NCBI RefSeq assembly: GCF_002210105.1
Contig: NZ_AQQU01000001.1
Span: 222,501-286,500, forward strand
Reading direction: 5' to 3'
Length of the DNA stretch: 64,000 bases
DNA from: Oceanicola sp. 22II-s10i
GTDB taxonomy: Bacteria; Pseudomonadota; Alphaproteobacteria; Rhodobacterales; Rhodobacteraceae
The notes beneath the pieces are model-generated. The model was not told the DNA's origin, searched no databases, and saw only the letters and a program-made list of their open reading frames with translations. This document shows positions 42,766-51,555 of the stretch, in pieces. Made by a program: the position numbers and the translations under genes. The number at the start of each line of letters is the position of its first letter. Positions within the stretch are counted from its first letter, which is position 1.

Positions 42766-43545
42766 ATGCGCTGGTGCAGATACGACGCGGGCGACGGCCC
42801 GCAATACGGGCTGGTCGAGGGCGAGGAGATCCGCGAGGTCACCGGGACGCCCTTTGGCCAGTGGGAGGAAACGAACCGCCTGCGCGGATTCGATGACGTC
42901 CGGCTGCTGGTCCCGGTCGTGCCCCCGACCTTCTACTGCGTGGGTCTGAACTACGCCAAGCACATCAAGGAAGCGGCGGATCGCAACGGCGTGGTCCCGA
43001 ACCTGCCGACGCTGCCCGATGTCGGCTACCGCGCGAACAACGCACTTATCGCGCATGGCGAGAACATCGTGATCCCCAAGGACGCGACCAAGGTCCACTA
43101 CGAGGGCGAGATCGTCGCTGTGATCGGCAAGCGCTGCCGCCACGTGTCCGAGGCCGAGGCGCTGGATTACGTGCTGGGCTGGACCATCGGGAACGACGTG
43201 TCCGAACGCATCTGGCAAAAGAGCGACCGCACCCTGTGGCGGGCCAAGAACACTGACACCTTCAAGCCGATGGGGCCATGGATCGACACCGAGGCACGGC
43301 TGGAGGACATGATGACCACCGTCCGGGTGAACGGCGAAGAGACGATCACCTTCAAGACCGACGAGATGATCTTTGGCGTGGCGACCTTCATCTCGGTCAT
43401 GAGCCAGTACATGACGCTGGTCCCCGGCGACGTGATCTGGATGGGCACCGACGGCACCTCGCCCGACCTCAAGGCGGGGGACGAGGTGGAGATCGAGATC
43501 TCGGGCGTCGGCACACTGCGCAACCGGCTGGTGATGGAGCAGTAG
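42766..43545 (+). CDS. Fumarylacetoacetate hydrolase family protein
   Basis: The 259-residue product has the FAH fold marks: FYCVGLNYAKHIKEAA, the metal-binding region VHYEGEIVAVIGKRC, GWTIGNDVSERIWQ, FKPMGPWIDTEA and the closing GTDGTSPDLKAGDEVEIEISGVGTLRN. Family members are C-C bond hydrolases, decarboxylases or tautomerases on beta-keto acids. AAGGAGG is eight bases before the ATG. It is followed immediately by the Ldh-type gene (stop TAG then ATG), so both act in one pathway. Confidence 0.9.
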   Translation: MRWCRYDAGDGPQYGLVEGEEIREVTGTPFGQWEETNRLRGFDDVRLLVPVVPPTFYCVGLNYAKHIKEAADRNGVVPNLPTLPDVGYRANNALIAHGENIVIPKDATKVHYEGEIVAVIGKRCRHVSEAEALDYVLGWTIGNDVSERIWQKSDRTLWRAKNTDTFKPMGPWIDTEARLEDMMTTVRVNGEETITFKTDEMIFGVATFISVMSQYMTLVPGDVIWMGTDGTSPDLKAGDEVEIEISGVGTLRNRLVMEQ

Positions 43546-44607
43546 ATGGCCGCCGACTACGAAACGCACCAGCGGCAGATCGCCGGGATCCTCGCGTCCT
43601 GGGGCATGCCGCAGACCTACGCCGAGCAGACAGCCGAGGTCATGGCATGGACCGATCTACATGGCATCGACAGCCACGGCATATCCATGCTGACGGTCTA
43701 TCACCGGCACGTCGGGAACAAGCGGCTTCGGATGGAGGCGGTGCCCACCATCGCCACGCAGGGGCCGGTCAACGCGCTGGTCGACGGGGACGGCGGACTG
43801 GGGCACGCCCCGGCCCGGCTGGCCATGTCGACGGCCATCGAAAAGGCCAGGACGATCGGCATCGGGATCGCCGTGGTCCGCAACTCGGCCCATTTCGGCG
43901 CCTGCGGGTTCTACGCCAACATGGCGGCCGAGGCCGGGCTGATCGGCATGGTTACGACCTCGGCCTCGCTGATCCAGGTCGCCCCTGCTGGCGGCGCGCA
44001 GGCGCGGTTCGGGACCGATCCGCTGGCCTTCGCCGCGCCGGGCGAACCGGGGCGGCCCTTCCTTCTGGACATGGCGACCACGACCGTCGCGGCGGGACGC
44101 ATCCGCAACAAGGCGAACGAGGGGCTGGACTGCCCGCCGGGCTGGGTCCTGACCAAGGACGGCCTGCCATCGGTCAACCCGCTGGAGACGCAGAACGGCG
44201 GCTACCTGACATCGCTCGGCGGCTCACCCGAAGGGTCGAGCTACAAGGGCTACGGCCTGTCGGCGATGGTGAACATCCTTGCCGCCGGCCTGTCCGGCGC
44301 GACCTTCCCGACCGACCCGCAGCACACGAAAAAACCGCAGGGCATGGACATCGGTCACTTCTTCCTCGCCATCGACCCCGGCATGTTCCGCCCCGCCGAG
44401 GATTTCCGGGCCGAGGTCGCCGCCTTCTGCGACGCCCTCCGGGCGACACCGCCGGTCGATTCCGCGCAGCCGGTCATGGTGGCGGGCGATCCGGAACGGA
44501 AACATGCGGCCGAACGGGGCGCGAACGGCATTCCCGTGGCGCCCGGCCTTAAGGCAAAGCTGAAGGAGATCGCCGAGGAAAGCGGCGCCGAATGGCTGCT
44601 GGACTGA
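43546..44607 (+). CDS. Ldh family (malate/lactate-type) NAD(P) oxidoreductase
   Basis: The 353-residue protein belongs to the Ldh_2 family, which includes malate, sulfolactate and ureidoglycolate dehydrogenases and imine reductases. Marks are TDLHGIDSHGISMLTVYHRHV, GHAPARLAMSTAIEKAR, the catalytic-region NSAHFGACGFYANMA, and DMATTTVAAGRIRNKANEG. It starts directly after the FAH stop. The substrate cannot be read, but the family acts on 2-hydroxy acids or related compounds, which fits a catabolic role. Confidence 0.9.
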   Translation: MAADYETHQRQIAGILASWGMPQTYAEQTAEVMAWTDLHGIDSHGISMLTVYHRHVGNKRLRMEAVPTIATQGPVNALVDGDGGLGHAPARLAMSTAIEKARTIGIGIAVVRNSAHFGACGFYANMAAEAGLIGMVTTSASLIQVAPAGGAQARFGTDPLAFAAPGEPGRPFLLDMATTTVAAGRIRNKANEGLDCPPGWVLTKDGLPSVNPLETQNGGYLTSLGGSPEGSSYKGYGLSAMVNILAAGLSGATFPTDPQHTKKPQGMDIGHFFLAIDPGMFRPAEDFRAEVAAFCDALRATPPVDSAQPVMVAGDPERKHAAERGANGIPVAPGLKAKLKEIAEESGAEWLLD

Positions 44608-44732
44608 AAACGGACGGGGCGCGGAGATGCGCGACACTCCGCCCGCCACCGATAGGGCTTTCCTTTTCCCGTGAACCCGAAGAGGGTCCGGCGCATTGAC
44701 CTGCCGGATCCACTTTGGAGTGTCCTGCCATC

Positions 44733-46514
44733 ATGAGTCTGCACCTGGGCGTTGACCCGTCTGTAGTTGCTCTTGTTCTGCTGTTTCTTCTGTTCGTCGC
44801 CTTCACCATCGAAAAATACCCGCCCGAGGTCACCGCCGCCGGGGGGGCCGGCCTGTTCATCGTGCTGGGGCTGACCCCGACCGATCAGGTGATGAAGGTC
44901 TTTTCCAGCTCCGCCCCGATCACCATCGCCGCGATGTTCGTCGTGTCGGGCGCACTGGTGCGCACCGGGGTGCTGGATACGCTGGCCGATATCGTGATCG
45001 GACGGGCCAAGACACGACCGGTCCTTGCCGTCGGGATCTTCGTGCTGGTCACGGTGATCGTCTCGGCCTTCATGAACAACACCCCGGTGGTGCTGGTGCT
45101 GATCCCCGTGGTGATCCGGCTGGCGACCAGCCTCGGCCTCGCGCCGACGCGCCTGCTGATCCCGCTCAGCTATGCCGCGATCCTCGGCGGAACCTGTACG
45201 CTGATCGGCACATCGACCAACCTGCTGGTCGACGGCGTGGCGCGGGAAAACGGGATGGAAGCCTTCACGATCTTCGAGATCGCGCCGGTCGGCATCGTGG
45301 TCGCGCTGGTTGGCGGCGTCTCCATGCTGGTCCTCGGGCGGTTCCTGCTGCCGGACCGCCATGGCGAGGGACTGGACGAAAGCACGGAGACGCCGTTCCT
45401 GTCGGAAATCACGATCCTCACCGGCTATACCCAGATCGGTCAGCCCCTCGGCAAGATCGCGGATTTCCAGCGCACCGAGGTCCGCGTCACCGGCGTGCGG
45501 CGCGGCAGCCAGATCGAACGGCGCGGGCTGGACGACCTGGTGCTGCAGAAGGCCGACACGCTGATCGTCATCGCCCCGACGTCGGAGCTGCTGACATTCG
45601 CCGAACAGAGCGGCCTGCGCGTCGGGATGCGCCGCTCGGTCGAACTGGAACCCGGCGCGCAGGTCCGCGTCGCCGAAGCCATCGTGACGCCGTCGCGGCG
45701 CAGTTCCGGCATCCGTATCGCCGACCTCGCCCTTGGCCGCCGCGCCGGGATGCGGGTGCTGGGGGCGTTCCGTCCGGGGCACATCGCCGGGCCGGACCTG
45801 TCCAGCGCGCGCCTGCGACCGGCGGACAAGCTGCTGCTGGAAGGCACGGCGGAAGGGTTCGAGGAACTCCGCCGCGCGGGCGACGTCGTCTCGGTCACGG
45901 AACCGGGCGGGCGGGCCTATCGCCGCCGTCAGGCGCCGATTGCCGTGCTGACTCTTGTCGGCATCGTCGGGCTGGCGGCCTTCGAGGTCATGCCGATCGG
46001 CATCCTCGCGCTTCTGGGTGTCGCCCTGATCCTCGTCCTGCGCTGCATCGACAACGACGAGGCATGGCAGTCCATCGACGCGTCGATCCTCGTCCTGATC
46101 TTTGCCATGCTGATCATCGGCGCGGGGCTGGAAAACACGGGCGCGGTCGAGCTGCTGGTCGGAGCGCTGACACCGTGGCTTCAGGGCCTGTCGCCGCTGC
46201 TCGCGCTGCTGGCGGTGTACCTCGTCGGTTCGATCCTGACCGAGGTGGTGACCAACAACGCCGTGGCCGTGATCTTCACCCCGATCGCCATCGCGCTGGC
46301 CGGACAGCTCGGCGTCGATCCCCGGCCCTTCGTCGTGGCGGTGATGTTCTCGGCCAGCGCCAGCTTCGCCACGCCCATCGGGTATCAGACCAACACGCTG
46401 GTCTACGGCGCGGGGAACTACCGGTTCTCGGACTTTCTGAAAATGGGGGTGCCGATGAACCTGATCGTGGGCTTTACCGCCGTTCTGGCGATCAGCGTGT
46501 TCTTCCCTCTCTGA
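44733..46514 (+). CDS. SLC13 family permease with RCK_C domains
   Basis: The 593-residue transporter has two hydrophobic halves with the SLC13/DASS marks SAFMNNTPVVLV and GTCTLIGTSTNLLV in the first and TEVVTNNAVAVIF with SFATPIGYQTNTLV in the second. Between them are two TrkA-C (RCK_C) regulatory domains (about residues 210-290 and 300-385). Such carriers take up sulfate, sulfonates or dicarboxylates with sodium or protons. The ATG at 44733 is preferred over a TTG at 44715. It follows the Ldh gene by 125 bases and may import the cluster's substrate. Confidence 0.9.
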   Translation: MSLHLGVDPSVVALVLLFLLFVAFTIEKYPPEVTAAGGAGLFIVLGLTPTDQVMKVFSSSAPITIAAMFVVSGALVRTGVLDTLADIVIGRAKTRPVLAVGIFVLVTVIVSAFMNNTPVVLVLIPVVIRLATSLGLAPTRLLIPLSYAAILGGTCTLIGTSTNLLVDGVARENGMEAFTIFEIAPVGIVVALVGGVSMLVLGRFLLPDRHGEGLDESTETPFLSEITILTGYTQIGQPLGKIADFQRTEVRVTGVRRGSQIERRGLDDLVLQKADTLIVIAPTSELLTFAEQSGLRVGMRRSVELEPGAQVRVAEAIVTPSRRSSGIRIADLALGRRAGMRVLGAFRPGHIAGPDLSSARLRPADKLLLEGTAEGFEELRRAGDVVSVTEPGGRAYRRRQAPIAVLTLVGIVGLAAFEVMPIGILALLGVALILVLRCIDNDEAWQSIDASILVLIFAMLIIGAGLENTGAVELLVGALTPWLQGLSPLLALLAVYLVGSILTEVVTNNAVAVIFTPIAIALAGQLGVDPRPFVVAVMFSASASFATPIGYQTNTLVYGAGNYRFSDFLKMGVPMNLIVGFTAVLAISVFFPL

Positions 46515-46537
46515 CCACGGAGGGGCGCGAAACGCAA

Positions 46538-46566
46538 AAGGGCGGGGACCAGCACCCCGCCCTTTC
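46538..46566. terminator. Bidirectional terminator between SLC13 and tauD-like genes
   Basis: AAAGGGCGGGG pairs perfectly with CCCCGCCCTTT across a seven-base loop. T-rich tracts follow on both strands. It separates the convergent permease and dioxygenase genes and can end both transcripts. Confidence 0.88.
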
Positions 46567-46583
46567 TTCCATGTGGCGACGGG

Positions 46584-47495
46584 TCAGGCCGCCACGGAGG
46601 AATGCGCCAGCGCCTCCTTGACGAAGGCCGGTTCGAAGATGCGGTCGGCGTAGACCTGGCACCGGATCATCTTGCGATGTTCTTCGGGCTTGTAGTCCGC
46701 GATGGCGGTGTGCAGCGTGCCGATGTGGTCCCAGATCAGCACGTCGCCGAGGGTCCAGTCGTGCTTGTACTGGTACTTCTCCTGCAGCTGATGCTTGAAC
46801 AGGAAGTCGAGGATCTCGTCGCTTTCCTTGCGGTCCATGCCTTCGATGTATTCGGCATAGCCGGGGTTGGCATAGAGGATCTCCTCGCCCGTGATCGGGT
46901 GGACAAGGAACAGCGGGTGGCGCACCGGCGGACGCTTGGCGCGGGCCTCGGGTGACAGCGGCGGGCGTTCGGATCCCGGACGGCGGCGCATCTCCTCCCA
47001 GAACTTGTTGAAGTCGTGCACGCAGATCGCGTCCTTCAGCCGCTCGCGCATCTCGGCGGGCAGGTCGAGATAGGCCTGCCGCATGTTCGCGAACAGCGTC
47101 GCCCCGAGCGGCTTGCCGTCACGATGCGGCACGGCCTCGGCGAAGAGCACGTTCACGAAGCCGATTGTGTCCATGTAGGACATGTCGGTGTGCCAGTCCT
47201 GCCCGGCGTCGGCCAGACCGATGGGTTTCCCGTCTTCCTTGATGTTGGACAGGATCATGACCTCGGGCTGATCCGGGTGCGTGTACTGACCGCTGACCGA
47301 GACCTGCAGCGTTCCGAACTTTTCCGAGAACGCCTTGAGCTGCGGGGCCGTCAGGTTCTGCTTGGGAAAGCAGATCACGCCATGCTTGCCGAGCGCGGCG
47401 ACAAGGTCACCGAAGTCCTGATCGCTCAGCGGTTTGGACAGATCCACATCGGTGCCGATGGCGCCCATGACTTGGCCGGTCGGTTTAATCTTCAT
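46584..47495 (-). CDS. TauD/TfdA family Fe(II)/2-oxoglutarate dioxygenase
   Basis: The 303-residue protein has the iron ligands His102 and Asp104 in WHTDMSYM and the distal His262 in GTLHTAIADY, with Arg275/Arg279 in EEHRKMIRCQ to bind 2-oxoglutarate. The family includes taurine and 2,4-D dioxygenases; the substrate here is unknown. A palindrome matching the one upstream of gntR lies 38 bases before its start. It is the last gene of a minus-strand run with the gamma-glutamyltransferase-like and VOC genes. Confidence 0.92.
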   Translation of the reverse strand: MKIKPTGQVMGAIGTDVDLSKPLSDQDFGDLVAALGKHGVICFPKQNLTAPQLKAFSEKFGTLQVSVSGQYTHPDQPEVMILSNIKEDGKPIGLADAGQDWHTDMSYMDTIGFVNVLFAEAVPHRDGKPLGATLFANMRQAYLDLPAEMRERLKDAICVHDFNKFWEEMRRRPGSERPPLSPEARAKRPPVRHPLFLVHPITGEEILYANPGYAEYIEGMDRKESDEILDFLFKHQLQEKYQYKHDWTLGDVLIWDHIGTLHTAIADYKPEEHRKMIRCQVYADRIFEPAFVKEALAHSSVAA

Positions 47496-47533
47496 CGTAT
47501 CCTCCCAGATTCGCGGGCCGCGGCCCTCTCACC

Positions 47534-47554
47534 TGTTATAACATCATACCGGGT
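47534..47554 (-). promoter_or_regulatory. Palindrome and -10-like box upstream of tauD
   Basis: TGTTATAACA (47534-47543) is a perfect palindrome that differs from the gntR-upstream site only by symmetric changes at positions 4 and 7, and both are followed on the plus strand by TCAT. On the minus strand a TATGAT box lies next to it, so a bound protein would block transcription start. Confidence 0.55.
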
Positions 47555-47592
47555 GAGTGCGAAATGGAAGGTTCAGGATCCATGTATGTGGG

Positions 47593-49164
47593 TCAGACGT
47601 CCTCTTCCCTCACCGCGTCGCCCCAGGGCGTCGTCACCTCGGTGCAGCCGGCGTTCATCCCGCCCGTCCGCATCACCCCGCTCGTGCAGGCCCAGTTCAG
47701 CGGATAGACGTTGCGCGGACGGTCGTTGACGCTGTGCCCGGCGCGAAGCGCGGCGCGCGCCTCGTCCGGGATCGCTTCGTCCGCGACGATGGTCGAGGTG
47801 GCATAGTCGATGCGCGGATGGTGGAACGCCTCTTCCAGCGACATGCCCCGGTCGGTGACGAAATGCGCCAGCTGCGATACCGCGCCGACGATCTTGCGGC
47901 CACCGGATGCGCCGAAGCCGTACCCACCATCCTCGGTGATCGCGATGGCCGGGCAGATGTTCATCAGGCAGGGCACGCCGGGCGCGATGGAGTTCGGTTT
48001 CCCCTGCTCCGGGTCGAACCACATGATGCCGTTGTTCATCATCATGCCCGTCGACTGCGACAGCGTGCAGGCGCCGAAGATCGACAGCAGCGTCTGCGTC
48101 CATGCCACGATGTTGCCGTGCCGGTCGACGACCGAGAAATGCGTGGTGCAGGCCTCGCGCGTCGGGATCTCGCCGTCATGCCCCATGGTGGCAAGGCGGT
48201 GATCGTAGGCCCCCTTGAGCGCCTCGGCGATGGCGACCCATCCGGCGGCGTCCGGGGTACCCTTGGCGGCCGGTTCGGGCAGGCGGTCGAAGATGTCGCC
48301 GAAGGTCGGACCGGCGGTCAGGCCCGGCAGCAGGCGGAACTTCGCACCGCCCCGGTCGAAGCCGTAGGGCGTGACCCACTGCGCCTCGTATTCGGCAAGG
48401 TCTTCACGCGACAGGCTGCCGCCCTTGCCCTGCACGTCATCCGCGATGGCCGCGCCGATGTCGCCCTTGTAATAGGCGTCGCGCCCGTCCTTGGCGAGCG
48501 TGGCCAGCGTATCGGCCATGCCGTCCATCGCGATGCGCGGCAGGCCCGAGGCGGTCCAGCCCGCGACCGGCGCATAGACCCCGTCGGTCAGGAACATCCG
48601 GGCCAGGTCCTTGTCCCCCCCGATGTTGCGGGCCGAGGACGCGATCAGGAGGGAGGCATACCAGTCGACCTCCATCCCCTCGCGCGCCAGTGTCTCGGCC
48701 GGGGCCAGCAGGTCGGCCCACTTCATCGTGCCGAACTTCTGATGCGCCGCCGCCGCGCCCGCGACCATGCCCGGCACGGCCACGGCGGTCGCGCCCCGCA
48801 CGTTCCGGTCGCCGACGACCGAGGGCCAGGGGAACAGGTCGGACGCGACCCCCTGCCCCGACAGCGGATAGTCGAACGGGTCGAGCGCCGCAGGCGACCT
48901 CATCCCGAAGTTCAGGGCATAGCACTTCTGCTCGGCGGCGTTCCAGAACACCATCCCGCCACCGCCGCCCGGTCCGCTCATCCACGGTTCGACCACGCCC
49001 ATGGCGAATGCCGTGGCCACCGCCGCGTCGATGGCGTTGCCACCGGCCTTGAGCACCTCGGCCCCGGCCCGCGCGCCCTTGTGGTGCTGGGTGGCGACCA
49101 CGCCGCCCTCGGTTTCCCTGACAGGCTTGCGAACGACCAGCGAGGTCGAGAAGTTGTGCGTCAT
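47593..49164 (-). CDS. Gamma-glutamyltransferase family protein
   Basis: The 523-residue product belongs to the Ntn-hydrolase gamma-glutamyltransferase family. The self-cleaving threonine is in REACTTHFSVVDRHGN (about residue 350), the nucleophile of the small subunit, and PGGGGGMVFW with GGVVATQHHKGARAG marks the large subunit. It has no signal peptide, so it is cytoplasmic, unlike classic Ggt. Cytoplasmic relatives include amidohydrolases such as oxamate amidohydrolase HpxW and cephalosporin acylases. It lies between VOC and TauD genes on the minus strand. Confidence 0.9.
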   Translation of the reverse strand: MTHNFSTSLVVRKPVRETEGGVVATQHHKGARAGAEVLKAGGNAIDAAVATAFAMGVVEPWMSGPGGGGGMVFWNAAEQKCYALNFGMRSPAALDPFDYPLSGQGVASDLFPWPSVVGDRNVRGATAVAVPGMVAGAAAAHQKFGTMKWADLLAPAETLAREGMEVDWYASLLIASSARNIGGDKDLARMFLTDGVYAPVAGWTASGLPRIAMDGMADTLATLAKDGRDAYYKGDIGAAIADDVQGKGGSLSREDLAEYEAQWVTPYGFDRGGAKFRLLPGLTAGPTFGDIFDRLPEPAAKGTPDAAGWVAIAEALKGAYDHRLATMGHDGEIPTREACTTHFSVVDRHGNIVAWTQTLLSIFGACTLSQSTGMMMNNGIMWFDPEQGKPNSIAPGVPCLMNICPAIAITEDGGYGFGASGGRKIVGAVSQLAHFVTDRGMSLEEAFHHPRIDYATSTIVADEAIPDEARAALRAGHSVNDRPRNVYPLNWACTSGVMRTGGMNAGCTEVTTPWGDAVREEDV

Positions 49165-49256
49165 GAAAGCGTCCTCCGTTCCGCACGATGTTCGGCGGGA
49201 TAACGGAATGGCGCAAGGAATTACGTGTCGCGGCCACGTCGATGGCCGCGATCCAC

Positions 49257-49841
49257 TCAGGCGTAGGGGTCCGCCGGTCCGCGCGAGGACGAAAGCGACT
49301 GCTGCGAGCGCTCGACGATCATCTCGATCGCGTCGGCAAGATGCACCTCGGCGATGTTGTAGTCGCCCCGCTCGACCCGCAGACGATGCGCCTCGATCAT
49401 CACCTCGGCATGGGACGAGCCACGCGGCGGCTCGAACCGGTAGCAGGCCAGTTCGATCAGCAGACCCAGCGGATCCTTGAAATAGATCGAGTCCATGAAG
49501 CCCCGGTCCTTGACCCCGGAATTGCCGATCCCGCGCTCCTTCAGACGCTCGACCGCCTGGCTGAACGTCGCCTTGCTGACGTTGAAGGCAAGGTGGTGGA
49601 CACAGCCCGGATCCATCGGCGTGCGCGAATGCACCGGCTTGCGGGTCTCGTTCGTGAAGATCGTGATCAGCCGACCGTCGCCCGGATCGAAATACAGGTG
49701 ACCCTCGTCCGGATTGTCGAGGTTGGGCTGGTCGAAGACGAAGGGCATCCCCAGCACACCTTCCCAGAAGTCGATGGATGTCTGGCGATCCGCCCCCGTC
49801 AGCGTGATGTGGTGCACGCCCTGAACCTGAAGTTTACGCAT
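49257..49841 (-). CDS. VOC family protein (glyoxalase/dioxygenase-like)
   Basis: The 194-residue protein has one full vicinal-oxygen-chelate domain: VQGVHHITLTGADRQTSIDFWEGVLGMPFV at the start with a metal-ligand His, then CVHHLAFNV and a Glu in DPLGLLIELACYRF near residue 130. A C-terminal extension of about 60 residues (HAEVMIEAHRLRVERGDYN) is not part of the core fold. Members are dioxygenases, isomerases or glyoxalases. I chose the ATG at 49841; the longer frame has no RBS. It is the first gene of the minus-strand run. Confidence 0.87.
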   Translation of the reverse strand: MRKLQVQGVHHITLTGADRQTSIDFWEGVLGMPFVFDQPNLDNPDEGHLYFDPGDGRLITIFTNETRKPVHSRTPMDPGCVHHLAFNVSKATFSQAVERLKERGIGNSGVKDRGFMDSIYFKDPLGLLIELACYRFEPPRGSSHAEVMIEAHRLRVERGDYNIAEVHLADAIEMIVERSQQSLSSSRGPADPYA

Positions 49842-49915
49842 CTGGCCTCTCCTCTGTCCGCCTTTGCCCAAGATAGACCGGAGAAGCCCCGCACCAAATA
49901 CCTGATCTGGCACCT

Positions 49916-49939
49916 GATATGTGCACAGATTCACATATC
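49916..49939. promoter_or_regulatory. Perfect inverted repeat in the VOC/dksA-like divergent region
   Basis: GATATGTG and CACATATC are perfect 8-base arms around an eight-base spacer. The element lies between the VOC gene (minus) and the DksA/TraR-like gene (plus), in an AT-richer patch, and is a good operator candidate. It is unlike the gntR/tauD palindrome. Confidence 0.5.
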
Positions 49940-50016
49940 TCGCGAAATTGCGGGGGATCTTGGCATTGCTGCCGCACGGGCCTAGCGTGCCGGAACGCAG
50001 CCCGGAGTGACCCGCG

Positions 50017-50364
50017 ATGACCGAGCCGAGCGATCAGGCGCTCGCCACCCGATACCGCCCGCAGATCCTTGCGGAGCTGGAGGACCTGCGCGCGGCCTCC
50101 GAGGCGACGGCCGCAGACCGCAGACCGGTCGAGCTGGACCAGCAGAGCGTCGGTCGCCTGTCGCGTATGGACGCGCTGCAGAACCAGGCCATGGCGGCCG
50201 GAACCGAGGCGCGCCGCGCGGCGCGGAGCCGCGCGCTGACGGCCGCACTGTCCCGGATCGACGAGGGCGAGTTCGGCTATTGCGAGGATTGCGGCGATTT
50301 CATCGGGCTCGCGCGGCTGGACCTCGACCCCTCCGTCATGCGCTGCGTCTCCTGCGCGGGCTGA
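50017..50364 (+). CDS. DksA/TraR family zinc-finger protein
   Basis: The 115-residue protein has a helical first part and a C-terminal four-cysteine zinc finger: Cys89, Cys92 in FGYCEDCGDFIG and Cys110, Cys113 in RCVSCAG. DksA-type proteins bind RNA polymerase through its secondary channel with ppGpp. The coiled-coil tip aspartates of true DksA are not clearly present, so it may be a short TraR/DksA-like homologue. It is three bases from the MFS gene and likely co-expressed. Confidence 0.87.
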   Translation: MTEPSDQALATRYRPQILAELEDLRAASEATAADRRPVELDQQSVGRLSRMDALQNQAMAAGTEARRAARSRALTAALSRIDEGEFGYCEDCGDFIGLARLDLDPSVMRCVSCAG

Positions 50365-50367
50365 CGG

Positions 50368-51552
50368 ATGGATCGCGAACGTCTGCGCACTGTGTCGGCC
50401 CTCGGGATCGTGCAGATCTTCTCGTGGGGCTCGTCCTTCTACCTGCTTGCGGTGATCGCCGCGCCGCTGCGCGAGGAAACCGGCTGGCCCTTCGGCCTCG
50501 TCACCGCCGGCATCTCGCTGGGGCTGCTGGTGTCGGGCGTCGCCGCCGTGGTCGTCGGGCGCCTGATCGAACGCTTCGGCGGGCGCCGGGTCATGGCCGG
50601 GGGCATGGGCCTGCTGGCGCTCGGCCTGACGATCATCGCGACCAGTCACCACCCCGCCGTCTATATCGGGGCCTGGATCATCATGGGGATGGGCATGGCG
50701 TCGGGCCTCTACGACGCCGCGTTCGGGACGCTGGGCCGGATTTACGGCAAGGACGCGCGCGGCCCGATCTCGGCGCTGACGCTCTGGGGCGGCTTCGCCT
50801 CGACCGTGTGCTGGCCGCTGACCGCCTTCCTCGTCGCATGGATCGGCTGGCGCGGCGCCTGCCTGAGCTACGCGGCGATCCACGTCTTCATCACCGCGCC
50901 GATCTGCATCTACGGCCTGCCGCGCGCGAAGAACCCGCAGCCCGTCGCCGCAAAGAACAAGGACGCCACCCCCGCCGGGTCGGTCCTGCGCGACAAGCGG
51001 TTCTGGCTGTTCTCGGTCTGCATGACCGTCACCGGAGGGCTGGCGGCGTTCTGGTCGACGCACCTCATCACCATCCTGACCTCGCAGGGGATGACGCTGG
51101 CCGCCGCTGTCGCCCTCGGCACGATCATCGGCCCGGCACAGGTCGGCGCGCGGGTGCTGGAGATGCTGGGCCGCGGCAAGCACCACCCGGTCTGGACGAC
51201 CTTCGCCTACGCGGTCTGCGCCGTGCTGGGGTTCGGGGGGCTGGCCCTCGGCGTGCCCGCGACCATCGCCTTTCTGTTCTACGGCGCGGGCAACGGGCTG
51301 TGGTCGATCGCGCGCGGGGCCTTCCCGCTGGCCGCCTTCGGGCCCGAGCGCTACGCGCGCACGGTCGGCATGCTGGCCCTGCCGACCTTCACCGCCTCGG
51401 CCATCGCGCCCCTGCTGGGCGGCGCGCTGATCGAACGGTTCGGGACCGACAACGTGATCCCCGCCTCGGCGCTGATCACGCTGGTGCCCTTCGCCGCGAT
51501 GCTGGCGCTGCTGGCCGATCACCTGCGCCGCAAACGCGCGGGTGGCTACTGA
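50368..51552 (+). CDS. MFS transporter
   Basis: The 394-residue protein has about twelve hydrophobic segments and the MFS loop VVVGRLIERFGGRRVMAGG between segments 2 and 3. The first segment (LGIVQIFSWGSSFYLLAVIAAPLREETGW) and a sequence-long similarity in style link it to the monocarboxylate/oxalate-formate-like group, as for the other MFS gene. Substrate unknown. It is coupled to the DksA-like gene and convergent with the MDR gene, four bases apart at the stops. Confidence 0.88.
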   Translation: MDRERLRTVSALGIVQIFSWGSSFYLLAVIAAPLREETGWPFGLVTAGISLGLLVSGVAAVVVGRLIERFGGRRVMAGGMGLLALGLTIIATSHHPAVYIGAWIIMGMGMASGLYDAAFGTLGRIYGKDARGPISALTLWGGFASTVCWPLTAFLVAWIGWRGACLSYAAIHVFITAPICIYGLPRAKNPQPVAAKNKDATPAGSVLRDKRFWLFSVCMTVTGGLAAFWSTHLITILTSQGMTLAAAVALGTIIGPAQVGARVLEMLGRGKHHPVWTTFAYAVCAVLGFGGLALGVPATIAFLFYGAGNGLWSIARGAFPLAAFGPERYARTVGMLALPTFTASAIAPLLGGALIERFGTDNVIPASALITLVPFAAMLALLADHLRRKRAGGY

Positions 51553-51555
51553 GGC

